64,000 nucleotides of DNA, taken from assembly GCF_029360725.1 (NCBI RefSeq), contig NZ_JARKMY010000002.1, forward strand, positions 434,001 through 498,000, read 5' to 3'. A program made the translations under genes and the position numbers. Below the pieces are notes generated by a model. The model searched no databases. It was given only the letters and a program-made list of their open reading frames with translations, and was not told where the DNA came from. Shown piece after piece: positions 43,478-52,312 of this stretch. Position 1 is the stretch's first letter, and every line of letters begins with the position of its first letter. The stretch comes from Chryseolinea sp. H1M3-3. GTDB taxonomy: Bacteria; Bacteroidota; Bacteroidia; Cytophagales; Cyclobacteriaceae.

Positions 43478-44458
43478 TTAATTTCTTTTTTCAGCTTGCT
43501 TTTTCTGCTTCTCTTGTTTCTTAAAATATCTTCGGAAAAGAAAATTTGATTTTAACGCTTCCATATTTTCATTAAACCTGTCTGTGCCCTGTTCTACGCT
43601 TTTGATACTTTTTTCCAGAGAATTTCTCATCGTCGTATCGGTTAATAGCATTCCTGCAGTTCCTTCTCCCTGTTTCATATTTTCAACAACTTTCTTTAAA
43701 TCTTGCATCATTACAGAAGTTTGTTCGCTGGCTTTTTGTATCGTCGATAAGGATTGATTGAGTTGACTTACCATCACCGTATCTGTAAACAATGCAGATA
43801 CTATTCCGTTTCCTTCTTCGAGACGCGTTACAATGTGTTCGGCATTACTTGTTAATCGCTCCGTATTGGATCCTGCTCTCCTGAAATTAGAAACGGTCAT
43901 TTTCAAGTCTTGACTAATGGCAGTATCTGACAAAAGACTCCAGAGGCTATTGCTGTTGTTTAGCTTGAACGTGATTTGCCGCAGGTTATCTGTAATGCGT
44001 TCGATGTTGTTGTTTGTTGTATTTAAGGTTCGCAGCATTTCATCCGTTTCTACCGGTTTAACTGAAAGTATAACATCACCTTCTTGAACAGGTTTTGATT
44101 CGCCCGGTTTCGAATTGATATTTATTAATTTATTGCCCATCAAACCATCTGTTCCGATTGATGCCACAGCATTTTGTTTAATAAAAGATCGCATTTTTGA
44201 ATCTATCGTCATGTTGACATAAATCGCGGTATCATTGATGATATCGATGGACTTTACAGTACCAACATCTATTCCTTTAAACCGAACGTTGTTACCAGGA
44301 ACCAGACCATTTACATTTGAAACGATTGCCTTAACGGTAAATGTTGAGCCTAAAAGATTTCGGTTCTTGCTCAGCATGTAAAGCATAAAAACTAGAAAGA
44401 CTATTCCTGCGAGGACGAATAAGCCAAGTTGAACGTTATGTAGTTTTTTTGTTTTCAT
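43478..44458 (-). CDS. mlaD: MlaD-like MCE-domain protein of a lipid ABC transporter
   Basis: The 326-residue protein has an N-terminal membrane anchor (about 10-30), one MCE domain (about 37-115; VNGLVPGNNVRFKGIDVGTVKSI) and a long helical tail (about 130-300) that would form a coiled-coil tube. It carries the lipid-binding part of an Mla-type transporter between inner and outer membrane. It follows mlaF by 53 bases. Confidence 0.9.
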   Translation of the reverse strand: MKTKKLHNVQLGLFVLAGIVFLVFMLYMLSKNRNLLGSTFTVKAIVSNVNGLVPGNNVRFKGIDVGTVKSIDIINDTAIYVNMTIDSKMRSFIKQNAVASIGTDGLMGNKLININSKPGESKPVQEGDVILSVKPVETDEMLRTLNTTNNNIERITDNLRQITFKLNNSNSLWSLLSDTAISQDLKMTVSNFRRAGSNTERLTSNAEHIVTRLEEGNGIVSALFTDTVMVSQLNQSLSTIQKASEQTSVMMQDLKKVVENMKQGEGTAGMLLTDTTMRNSLEKSIKSVEQGTDRFNENMEALKSNFLFRRYFKKQEKQKKQAEKRN

Positions 44459-44511
44459 AATGTATGGCAGTTCACCTTATTTTAAAATATCCGCCGGGGT
44501 AATTGCGTCGT

Positions 44512-45252
44512 TTATACTGTTAAAAAGAACTCATGAATTTTAGGATCATCATAATGCTGTAAGTTGGCGTATGTATCTTCCGCATATCGTTTTCCCTCAA
44601 TAAGCATAATCACGCTGTTAGAAGTTATGTTAATGCAATTCATATCGTGAGAAATGATAATGGATGTGGCATTATATTTCTTCTGTACCTGCAATATCAA
44701 ATGGCTTATTTCCCGCGCGGTAATTGGATCTAACCCTGTGGTGGGTTCATCGTACAAAATAATCTGTGGCTGAAGAATAAGGGTGCGTGCCAATGCAATA
44801 CGCTTTCTCATCCCGCCCGAAAGCTCGGAGGGCATCATGTCAACGGTGTGGCTGAGCCCGACGTCTTCAAGAACTTCCATTACTGCCTGCTCAGCACCTT
44901 TTACGCGCTGTTCTTTATTCCAGTGCCTGCGCAACGGAAACTCTAGGTTTTCCCTGACAGTCATCGAATCATACAACGCATTGCTCTGAAAAAGAAAGCC
45001 AATCCGGGCACGCAGTTTATCCAGCTCATCGGAATCGTATTTGGAAATATCTTCTCCGAAAATCTTTATCGTACCTTCATCTGGCGTTATCAGACTGATG
45101 ACGCATTTAATAAGTACCGATTTTCCCGAACCGGACTTACCAAGAATCACCAAATTTTTTCCCGCTGGTACTTTCATTGAAAAGTTTCTTAAAACATGAT
45201 TGTCACCGAAGGATTTGGAAAGATTTTCTATTTCAATAACAGGAGCGTCCAT
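44512..45252 (-). CDS. mlaF: MlaF-like ABC transporter ATP-binding protein
   Basis: The 246-residue ATPase has Walker A (GKSGSGKSVL), ABC signature (ELSGGMRKRIALAR), Walker B (IILYDEPTTGLDP) and the switch His (IISHDMN). With the MlaE permease and the MCE protein it moves phospholipids across the cell envelope. The gene order E-F-D and short gaps (8 and 53 bases) indicate one operon. Confidence 0.92.
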   Translation of the reverse strand: MDAPVIEIENLSKSFGDNHVLRNFSMKVPAGKNLVILGKSGSGKSVLIKCVISLITPDEGTIKIFGEDISKYDSDELDKLRARIGFLFQSNALYDSMTVRENLEFPLRRHWNKEQRVKGAEQAVMEVLEDVGLSHTVDMMPSELSGGMRKRIALARTLILQPQIILYDEPTTGLDPITAREISHLILQVQKKYNATSIIISHDMNCINITSNSVIMLIEGKRYAEDTYANLQHYDDPKIHEFFLTV

Positions 45253-45260
45253 CCTTCGTA

Positions 45261-46034
45261 TTAAGTTAGGTTTAATAAATCTGATATCTGTACCGCTATC
45301 AAATCAATGATAAACACAAGTAGCGATGAAAGCACGACAGCTGCATTGGCAGCTCTGCCCACGCCTTCCGTTCCATATTTCGTGTTGTATCCTTTATAAC
45401 ATCCAATAATTCCGATAGCAAATCCGAAGAAGAAAGTCTTAATTAAGGAGGGTACCGCATCGCCAAAGCTGAGGGCATTGAATACTTGTGTCCAGTATAA
45501 ATACCAGCTTACATGCCCGCGGATATTCACACCGATGTATCCCCCATACAATGCGATTGCATTTGACAGATTTGATAAAACAGGTAGCATTAAGGTTGCA
45601 GCTGCAACGCGTGTTACCACCAGATATTTAAAAGGATTGGTTCCAGACACGTCCATCGCGTCTATCTGCTCGGTTACCCGCATGGATCCTAATTCGGCTC
45701 CCATTCCGGAACCTATTTTTCCGGCGCAAATCAGTGCAGTAATAACGGGCGAAATTTCTCGGATCAACGACACAGACACCATCGATGGTAAAAGAGATTC
45801 AGCCCCAAACTCTACTAAGGTTGGCCTGGATTGAATTGTAAGTACCAGGCCCATGATCAGGGCGGTGATACCTACCAGCGGTAATGATTTGTATCCAATC
45901 CAATAACACTGACGGAAAAATTCCTCGTATTCCTGCCGTGGTTTAGTGATCTCCCTAAAAAAACGTCCGGTAAAGCGGGCGATATCACCCATTTCATCTA
46001 GAAATTTAAAACGTTTTAATAGTGACCCTTTCAT
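45261..46034 (-). CDS. mlaE: MlaE-like ABC transporter permease
   Basis: The 257-residue protein has five to six membrane helices and the MlaE signatures GLVLTIQSRPTLVEFGAE, GKIGSGMGAELGSMRVTEQ and DAMDVSGTNPFKYLV. It is the permease of the Mla-type lipid transporter and first gene of the operon. Two FNR-type dyads, 22 bp apart, lie between it and the divergent VIT gene; a weak -7 match (GAATTTCG, 46060-46067) is at the 33- and 55-bp distances, so control by oxygen is possible but not well supported. Confidence 0.92.
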   Translation of the reverse strand: MKGSLLKRFKFLDEMGDIARFTGRFFREITKPRQEYEEFFRQCYWIGYKSLPLVGITALIMGLVLTIQSRPTLVEFGAESLLPSMVSVSLIREISPVITALICAGKIGSGMGAELGSMRVTEQIDAMDVSGTNPFKYLVVTRVAAATLMLPVLSNLSNAIALYGGYIGVNIRGHVSWYLYWTQVFNALSFGDAVPSLIKTFFFGFAIGIIGCYKGYNTKYGTEGVGRAANAAVVLSSLLVFIIDLIAVQISDLLNLT

Positions 46035-46089
46035 GTAATCAGTTTATCCTTCAGTTACCCGAAATTCAGATAGATAAGAAACTTTTCCC

Positions 46090-46172
46090 TTGATGATAGT
46101 CAATGAAGTTCCTGATAATTGTCATACTTGCAGCACAGGATGCACCCGCAAACTCCTAAACATGTACCTTTG
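46090..46172. promoter_or_regulatory. Tandem FNR-type dyads TTGATGATAGTCAA (46090-46103) and CTGATAATTGTCAT (46112-46125) between mlaE and the VIT gene
   Basis: Centres are 22 bp apart, as at the flavodoxin promoter. Towards the VIT gene a perfect -7 box TACCTTTG lies at 46165-46172, but 50 and 72 bp from the dyad centres, off the usual 33/55 register. Towards mlaE only a poor box fits the register. The dyads are clear; which gene they serve is open. Confidence 0.55.
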
Positions 46173-46189
46173 GTAACTAATGCTATAAC

Positions 46190-46927
46190 ATGGAAAATGA
46201 GATTCAGGAAGGTTATCATTCATCCAGTAGCTGGATGCTGCGATTTGAGAAATATTTGCCTGAGATAGTCTATGGATCTATGGATGGGATCGTTACCACG
46301 TTTGCAGTAGTGGCGGGTTCGGCGGGGGCTGATCTTTCCATTAAGGTGATTTTAATATTGGGTGTTTCAAACTTATTGGCCGATGGACTTTCCATGTCTA
46401 TAGGAAGTTACCTGTCCAAAAAATCCGAGCAGGACAATTATAACAAACACCTGCGCATTGAGGAATGGGAAATTGAAAACATGCCGGACATAGAACGACA
46501 GGAAGTAATTGATATCTATAAAGCTAAAGGTTTTGAAGGCCTGGAATTAGAAATGGTTGTTAACCGAATCACATCCAATAAGCAAGTATGGATTGACACC
46601 ATGATGAAGGATGAGCTTGGGCTCACAGTAGAAAAAAAATCTCCTTTTCGTGCGGGCCTTTCGACATTACTGTCCTTTATTGTTGCCGGCGGATTACCAT
46701 TGGTAGTATACATTCTGGCTTACGCGGGAAAGTTAGCACTTGAACCGTTCCTTCTTTCCTCCATCGTAACCCTCATGGCCTTTATTGTCATCGGTTATAT
46801 CAAGACATATGTTACCCAAATTGGGTTAATGAGAAGCATATTGGAGACGTTGGTCCTAGGCGCATCAGCAGCAACGGCAGCTTATTTATTGGGCGATTAC
46901 CTTGAAAAAATATTGACTTCACCTTAA
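46190..46927 (+). CDS. VIT1/CCC1 family iron/manganese transporter-like membrane protein
   Basis: The 245-residue protein begins with a short cytoplasmic segment, then IVYGSMDGIVTTFAVVAGSAGA, the signature of the VIT1/CCC1 family, a central charged domain with Glu-rich metal-binding helices (about 85-145) and three further membrane helices. Family members export or sequester Fe2+ or Mn2+. It converges with the DUF6544-like gene, overlapping it by four bases. Confidence 0.88.
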   Translation: MENEIQEGYHSSSSWMLRFEKYLPEIVYGSMDGIVTTFAVVAGSAGADLSIKVILILGVSNLLADGLSMSIGSYLSKKSEQDNYNKHLRIEEWEIENMPDIERQEVIDIYKAKGFEGLELEMVVNRITSNKQVWIDTMMKDELGLTVEKKSPFRAGLSTLLSFIVAGGLPLVVYILAYAGKLALEPFLLSSIVTLMAFIVIGYIKTYVTQIGLMRSILETLVLGASAATAAYLLGDYLEKILTSP

Positions 46928-48135
46928 GAATGTTCAAGTTGAAAATGTTTCTTATTTTCTTCTGTTACAGTTTTATTCGCTTCTTTAATAAGAGGCGCGG
47001 AGGAAATGGCTTGTGACGAGTTGTTACTGGTATATTCAATAGCGGTCACTTCCATTTTTAGCCATGTAAAATCGCCCTGTTTTAATTTCCAGGTAACCTC
47101 ACTTTTGTTCGCGATACGTATGCCATTAAATTCCCGGTAACCAGTTACCCGTATGGACCATGTCTCCAAAATGAATAAGTCATTAAAGTCTCCATATCTT
47201 TTTCCTTCGAATCCGACTACATCACCATTTTTGTCAAAGGAAAATAAACCCGATGCAACGTCTTTACCGTTTTGCAGGATGGCACGTGCGCTTGCATCAC
47301 TCACGTATTCCCACCGGATGAATTCACTCAATGCCACGCTTGGGCACCACATGATTTCCGCCAGGTAACGCATCCAGGTTCCCTGATCAATTTCTTTGCC
47401 CTGGCTATTGGCAATTGGGATCACATTCATGGCTTTAATGAACATGTTTCCATGCCCATTCGTTAATTTATCACACCCGCTAATTGTAAAAAAATTATCA
47501 GAATTAATGGTTGTTTTCCAAACAAAGCCTGGTGTGTCCGTTGTAATAAATTGTTCAGCGTCCATCTTCATCCACGAAGCCTGTGGTTTTGAACGCATCA
47601 TTCCCTTTTGATATAAATGGACAAGCGGAGGTTTTACTTTACCGATTATGTTTGAACGGATTAGCCATTTTTGAACGACAGGAGGTAGGTATTGAATATG
47701 GTTCAGCGTAACTGTAGGACTACTGGTATTCGGCTGAGCAGATAACAAACTTTTGATCTCATGGTCAACGCGACGGTCGAATTGCTGCTGAAAGTATGAC
47801 AACAGTACTGGGATCAGCAAGACAATATTTATAGCTGTTCCATATTTTGCATCATTCCAATAAAGGATGATAAGGGATTGTGAAATAACCAGGCAGCATG
47901 CACTAAGTGTCCACCACCATTGTTTCTTTTGATAATACAAATACAGCGAGAACATTAGTCCAATACTTGTAAGCAACCAGCCCAGGCCCACTGCTTTTGA
48001 CCCAAAAGTGCTCAGGGAAATCATGGCACGGCCATCGAACGATTTGGCTATAGGCAATTTCCATTCTCCGGCAAATGCTAGGAAGTGTACTAATCCATGA
48101 ATAAAAAACAAAAAATTAAAAATAAAGCGCATCAT
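46924..48135 (-). CDS. Membrane protein with C-terminal DUF6544-like domain
   Basis: The 403-residue product starts at 48135 (MMRFIFNFLFFIHGLVHFLAF), right after the stop of the usp gene upstream. Four membrane helices (about 1-120) precede a soluble domain (about 160-385) with PPVVQKWLIRSN, ASWMKMDAEQFI, GTWMRYLAEIMWCPSVAL and WEYVSDASARAIL, which I recognise as the DUF6544/DUF6920 type of unknown function. A longer frame would overlap the usp gene by 53 bases. Its coupling to a dyad-controlled usp gene suggests a stress-linked role. Confidence 0.72.
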   Translation of the reverse strand: MMRFIFNFLFFIHGLVHFLAFAGEWKLPIAKSFDGRAMISLSTFGSKAVGLGWLLTSIGLMFSLYLYYQKKQWWWTLSACCLVISQSLIILYWNDAKYGTAINIVLLIPVLLSYFQQQFDRRVDHEIKSLLSAQPNTSSPTVTLNHIQYLPPVVQKWLIRSNIIGKVKPPLVHLYQKGMMRSKPQASWMKMDAEQFITTDTPGFVWKTTINSDNFFTISGCDKLTNGHGNMFIKAMNVIPIANSQGKEIDQGTWMRYLAEIMWCPSVALSEFIRWEYVSDASARAILQNGKDVASGLFSFDKNGDVVGFEGKRYGDFNDLFILETWSIRVTGYREFNGIRIANKSEVTWKLKQGDFTWLKMEVTAIEYTSNNSSQAISSAPLIKEANKTVTEENKKHFQLEHS

Positions 48136-48136
48136 T

Positions 48137-48979
48137 TTAATCTTTAATTGAATAAGTCCAGACCGGGCATTGAACGTGATTGACAACATTTTCTGTTATG
48201 CTGCCTGTTAGCCAATGAACTAGTCCCTTTCGACTGTGGGTTGGCATAAATATAAGGCCGGCCTGTATTTCACGGGCGAACCGTAGAATTCCTTCTTGTT
48301 CAGAGTGATCGTTTCGAACATTTAAAGAATAATCATGGAAATGGTGATGCTCTGCAAATTCCTGTAGATCTTCCATTGCTTCATCATCCGACTTAAAAAT
48401 ATGCGGGGTGTTAATCCAGAGAATTTGAAGTTTTGCGTGAAAGAAATTTTGAATTGCTTTTACCTCATGGATAAAATTATTAGCCCGTTGCGTTGGTACA
48501 ACTGGAAAAACTATGTTATCGATGGAGTCGAATTGAGAGCCGAGTGGTACAGCCACTACGGGAACAGTTGAGTAACGAACAATCTTTTCTGTATTAGAAC
48601 CCACGAAAAACTCTTTAAGACCGCTGGCGCCGTGCGTGCCCATGACAATTAAGTCAATTTTTTTTTCTGCCACATAGGTCTCTATACTCTGCGTGAGTGT
48701 TCCAATATCTATTTTAAAAGTAATGGTAGCGTCTGGTGAGGCATATTCGTTTTTTAGCAGTACGAATTTTTCATTCAGTTGTTCTTCCAATTTCTGCATG
48801 AATACACCGCTAAAGGCCGCCGTATGAGATAACTCTGACGTTGCGTTATTCATGTACGTGTTATCGACGACATACAGCACATAGATTTCTCCTTTGTTCT
48901 TTGCTACCATATTCGCTGCAAACTTAAAGGCTTCCCGCGCGGTGGAAGAGAAATCACATGGAACAAGAATTTTCTTCAT
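48137..48979 (-). CDS. Universal stress protein, tandem UspA domains
   Basis: The 280-residue protein has two UspA domains with ATP-binding motifs GTHGASGLKEFFVGS and PTHSRKGLVHWLTGS. It resembles the protein at 36955-37806 along its whole length (same start MKKILVPCDFS), so the two are probable paralogues. An FNR-type dyad (49049-49062) lies exactly 55 bp from the -7 box AATCTTTG. The DUF6544-like gene follows directly. Confidence 0.92.
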   Translation of the reverse strand: MKKILVPCDFSSTAREAFKFAANMVAKNKGEIYVLYVVDNTYMNNATSELSHTAAFSGVFMQKLEEQLNEKFVLLKNEYASPDATITFKIDIGTLTQSIETYVAEKKIDLIVMGTHGASGLKEFFVGSNTEKIVRYSTVPVVAVPLGSQFDSIDNIVFPVVPTQRANNFIHEVKAIQNFFHAKLQILWINTPHIFKSDDEAMEDLQEFAEHHHFHDYSLNVRNDHSEQEGILRFAREIQAGLIFMPTHSRKGLVHWLTGSITENVVNHVQCPVWTYSIKD

Positions 48980-48996
48980 GGCTTTTCTTTTTTTCT

Positions 48997-49062
48997 CAAA
49001 GATTGGGGGAACGGAAGATGTTTTTAATGAGTATAGTCAAATCACCAACTGACTTTTATCAA
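48997..49062 (-). promoter_or_regulatory. FNR-type dyad CTGACTTTTATCAA (49049-49062) with -7 box AATCTTTG (48997-49004)
   Basis: The centres are exactly 55 bp apart. The box has one mismatch to TAnnTTTG. The dyad lies only seven bases before the ATG of the divergent gene at 49070, so that gene must use another promoter or start further downstream. Confidence 0.68.
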
Positions 49063-49069
49063 CTTCCAC

Positions 49070-49798
49070 ATGCGCAAAATGTATGTGAAGTTGATAACGA
49101 TCAGTGCATTGCCGTTTGCACTGCTTTACATTTGTAACATGAACAAAAGAACACGCTATACGAGGTTGGGAAAATTCTTTGGCGTTTTTTTCCTCTTGCT
49201 TATTGTCCATCATTTTGTAATTCGACCCTGGATGTTGGATTGGGGCGCACCGAAAAAAATCGAGAAGTTAACATTGAGCGGAGACCGATTTATTAATGGA
49301 CGATCGCATACCCGTGCCGTGCTAATCCACACCACGCCTGATAAAATCTGGCCATGGCTGGTACAAATGGGTCAGGAACGCGGAGGAATGTACAGTTACA
49401 CGTGGTTAGAAAACATTGTTCTGGCAGACATGAAAAATACGTATGTCATCAGACCGGAATTTCAAAAACCGAGAATGCAGGGTGATACCATATGGCTAGC
49501 TAACAAGCGTCGTTACAAGGGAAAGGGCCACCAAATATTCGCTGAGGTAATTCCGGAAAAATCAGTCATTATGGTCGGTGATCAGGATTATATGAGGATT
49601 CAAAATGGGCAAACAGCAACAGGAGCCTGGAGTTTTTATCTCGTTCCTCAAGACGAGGAGTCAACCTGGCTAATTGCACGCTCGACAGAAGACGAGACAA
49701 TTGGTAAAAGAGTGTTGCGCTATTTTACCTATGAAATTCCGCATTTCATTATGGAACAAAAAATGCTGAGGACGGTCAAACGACTTTCCGAAGCGTAA
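49070..49798 (+). CDS. Membrane-anchored SRPBCC (START-like) domain protein
   Basis: The 242-residue protein has a hydrophobic N-terminus with one or two membrane segments (about 5-25 and 34-55), then a SRPBCC-type domain: VLIHTTPDKIWPWLVQMGQ, GMYSYTWLENI, ATGAWSFYLVPQDEESTWLIARS, FEIPHFIMEQKML-like end. Such domains bind hydrophobic ligands; the function is unknown. The start is uncertain because the dyad of the divergent usp gene lies seven bases upstream; Met at residue 24 (MNKRTRY) is an alternative. Confidence 0.75.
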   Translation: MRKMYVKLITISALPFALLYICNMNKRTRYTRLGKFFGVFFLLLIVHHFVIRPWMLDWGAPKKIEKLTLSGDRFINGRSHTRAVLIHTTPDKIWPWLVQMGQERGGMYSYTWLENIVLADMKNTYVIRPEFQKPRMQGDTIWLANKRRYKGKGHQIFAEVIPEKSVIMVGDQDYMRIQNGQTATGAWSFYLVPQDEESTWLIARSTEDETIGKRVLRYFTYEIPHFIMEQKMLRTVKRLSEA

Positions 49799-49846
49799 AT
49801 ATGTCAGCAACGAACCCGCGCCATTGGAGGAACATTGATTAAACTA

Positions 49847-49912
49847 CTGATGTAAATCATATCCAGTATTGAATTCGGTCATTCCATTGCAGAGCCTGCA
49901 GAGATATTTTTA
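49847..49912 (+). promoter_or_regulatory. FNR-type dyad CTGATGTAAATCAT (49847-49860) with -7 box TATTTTTA (49905-49912)
   Basis: The centres are exactly 55 bp apart; the box has one mismatch to TAnnTTTG. It drives the phosphoribosyltransferase gene and probably the frameshifted gene downstream. Confidence 0.7.
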
Positions 49913-49929
49913 TATCTCAATTCCCTACT

Positions 49930-50583
49930 ATGATATTTGAACATGATGTTGATATCAGCAGCCGGAAACATGCTGCGCTTTTGCTGAGCGATAAGCTGAT
50001 GCGCCATAAAAACACTGACGCGCAGGTTATCGCGATTCCTTTTGGTGGTGTTCCCATTGGATTTTGTCTCGCCGATCATTTAAATCTTGATTTTTATGTC
50101 ATGCCTTGTCGCATGATCTCTCGGCCCGGTAAGGTATTAAAGTCTATTGGGTCAATCAGTGTTGATGATGTATACATCCACGACGATATATTGGATGTCC
50201 CTCAGAACTATCTATATCATCAAATCCAAACACTGAAAAGCAATATTGCCGACGAATTCAATGTTTATAACGCCATTCAACCGAAGGGTGATTTCGCCGA
50301 TAAAACTGTTATTATCGTTGATGATGTTATTTTGAATAGCGATGCTGTAATGGCCTTATTGAAGGGTATTCAAAAACAAAATCCTGCTAAGATCATTTTT
50401 TCCGTTGCATTTATCACAGACGAAGCGCTTTGTGATATTACCAGGGAAGTAGATGAGGTTGTCTTTTTGTACAAGGATCGAAACGTTCAGCGAATTTGTA
50501 ACATGGCTGCTGCTTTCCCTAAAGTAAAAAAGGAGGATGTGAAAAGCATGCTGCTGGAATCAGTTTCTGAAATCGCTGTTTAA
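49930..50583 (+). CDS. Phosphoribosyltransferase-domain protein
   Basis: The 217-residue protein has the type I PRTase layout: an N-terminal hood (SRKHAALLLSDKLM), AIPFGGVPIGFCLADHL, a flexible middle part, and the PRPP loop region VIIVDDVILNSDAVMALL, where Asp-Asp is kept but the usual Thr-Gly is replaced. Proteins of this kind neighbour usp genes and regulators in low-oxygen regulons of several bacteria; their substrate is unknown. Dyad-controlled at the 55-bp spacing. The CDP-alcohol phosphatidyltransferase remnant follows. Confidence 0.82.
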   Translation: MIFEHDVDISSRKHAALLLSDKLMRHKNTDAQVIAIPFGGVPIGFCLADHLNLDFYVMPCRMISRPGKVLKSIGSISVDDVYIHDDILDVPQNYLYHQIQTLKSNIADEFNVYNAIQPKGDFADKTVIIVDDVILNSDAVMALLKGIQKQNPAKIIFSVAFITDEALCDITREVDEVVFLYKDRNVQRICNMAAAFPKVKKEDVKSMLLESVSEIAV

Positions 50584-50636
50584 TGGAGCCGACAGCATCC
50601 TCTGGAAATAACAACAATGTACATGTTAGTTATTAC

Positions 50637-51187
50637 GTGGTAAACGGAATAACCATGTATAGGCTGGTATCTGCTCCCTTTTACTTTTGCTGGCTTGGAA
50701 TGGATCGTTAGATTGGTTTCGGTGGCTTGTGGGTTTAAGTTTTTTTACAGATGCTATAGACGGACCGTTGTCCAGAAAATTCAAGGTAACCAGTGTTTTT
50801 GGTGCGCGTCTGGATTCTGTTGCCGATGATGCTACGGTGTTTATTTCCATTATTGCGCTCTGGATAATTTATCCCGAATTTATGATTCGTGAATGGATCG
50901 CCATTGCCTGTGTTTTTCTTTTATTCGGTATCCAGACCGTTGCGGCTTTAGTTGCCTACAAAAGAATTACGAGTTTTCACACCTACATGGCCAAGACCGC
51001 AGCAGTAGCTCAGGCAGCTTTTTTTATTTTGATGTTTTTTCAATGGGGACCAATACACCTGGCTTTCTATGGTGCCATCGTCATCACAGGACTTCAATTA
51101 ATAGAAGAAATCATTTTGGTCGTTCTATTACCTACGTGGAAAGCAGATGTCAGGGGGCTTTATTGGGTGTTGAAGAATAAGAAATAA
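50637..51187 (+). pseudogene. CDP-alcohol phosphatidyltransferase, interrupted by a one-base frameshift
   Basis: The frame from GTG 50637 reads VVNGITMYRLVSAPF, the usual N-terminus of this family, and then stops at TAG 50709-50711. The frame shifted by -1 continues from about 50684 with LLLAWNGSLDWFRWLVGL and runs to 51187. It carries the catalytic motif DAIDGPLSRKFKVTSVFGARLD (shortened: DG-x2-S-R-x8-G-x3-D-x3-D) and four further membrane helices. Restoring one base near the T-run 50679-50688 gives one intact protein of about 183 residues making a phospholipid head-group bond. It is either a recent mutation, a sequencing error in a homopolymer or, less likely, programmed frameshifting. Confidence 0.8.
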
Positions 51188-51190
51188 ATG

Positions 51191-52285
51191 CTAGGCGACG
51201 GATACGCCAATCAATTTTCCAATGCCGAACGTTATCGCTGCTGCCGCCAATCCAAATAACACTTGTCTTAATCCCGAATACCAAACATTTTTCCCTGTAA
51301 ATAATGTAATGGCTGCACCAATCAAAAACAGACCAGCAGCGCTAAGTAATGTGCTAAGTGCAATAGCCTTCATTCCGTTGATAAACATGAAGGGTAAGAC
51401 CGGAATGACAGCGCCAATGGCAAAAAGTATAAAAGAGTAAATGGCTGCTTCAATTGCCGAGCCTTTTAAATCCTCAACATCAATTCCAAGTTCCTCTTTC
51501 ACCAATATGTCGTGGGCCTCATTCTTATTACTCATAACATCCTTTGCGATTTTATTGGCCTGATCTTCTGGTATACCTTTAGCCATGTAAATCAACGCAA
51601 TTTCTTTTTCCTCAGCCTCAGGGTTGGTTTCCAATTCCTCCATTTCTATTTGCATTTGATTTTCATACAACTCTTGCGAGCTCTTAACCGAAATCCATTC
51701 TCCCAATGCCATTGAAAGTGATCCCGCTAATAACCCTGCAATTCCGGCTAATAAAACTCCTTCCTGATTGCTCGCCGCTCCCGCTACACCCATAACCAAA
51801 CTAAAATTTGAAATCAAGCCATCATTGCCGCCAAGAACGGCTGCCCTGATCGCATTCCCGCCAACGGAACGATGCCTGCTTTCAAATTTGGAGATTTGAG
51901 CGCCAGTTACGTTCTTTTCTTTTTCAAGTATCGCGCGGAGAATTTTTACATGCGTCGATTCTGTTCCCGTGAGTTTTTGGTTTTTTGCCTGTTTCTGATT
52001 GATCATAGCATTCGAAATGCTCTTTTCGGTATCCATTAAAGTACCCAACACATAATTGTATCCGAATATCTTTCCAATAGAATTTATGGTTTTTGCGCGC
52101 CAGGAAGGCTGCATTGATTCTTTTAAGCTGATGTTCTCTTTTTTGGCAAAGGCTTCCGCATGACTTTTTTCAATGTTGCTCATTTGCCGGAAAACATTGG
52201 CCATCGTCTCATCGGTCTCATGTTCGGCGAGTTTTTGATAAAGAAACCCTGCGTCTATTTCAGTTTGTATGTTTCGATTTTTCAT
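51191..52285 (-). CDS. Ferritin-like/VIT fusion membrane protein (MbfA-like)
   Basis: The 364-residue protein joins an N-terminal rubrerythrin/ferritin-like helical domain (about 1-140; AEHETDETMANVFRQM and NIEKSHAEAFAKKE supply Glu and His ligands) to a VIT1/CCC1 domain (about 145-364; AAVLGGNDGLISNFSLVMGVAGA). MbfA-type proteins of this design export iron and give resistance to peroxide and iron stress. It converges with the frameshifted gene, three bases apart. No dyad lies upstream. Confidence 0.88.
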   Translation of the reverse strand: MKNRNIQTEIDAGFLYQKLAEHETDETMANVFRQMSNIEKSHAEAFAKKENISLKESMQPSWRAKTINSIGKIFGYNYVLGTLMDTEKSISNAMINQKQAKNQKLTGTESTHVKILRAILEKEKNVTGAQISKFESRHRSVGGNAIRAAVLGGNDGLISNFSLVMGVAGAASNQEGVLLAGIAGLLAGSLSMALGEWISVKSSQELYENQMQIEMEELETNPEAEEKEIALIYMAKGIPEDQANKIAKDVMSNKNEAHDILVKEELGIDVEDLKGSAIEAAIYSFILFAIGAVIPVLPFMFINGMKAIALSTLLSAAGLFLIGAAITLFTGKNVWYSGLRQVLFGLAAAAITFGIGKLIGVSVA

Positions 52286-52312
52286 AATTGTGTTGAGTTC
52301 GGCATGACGATA

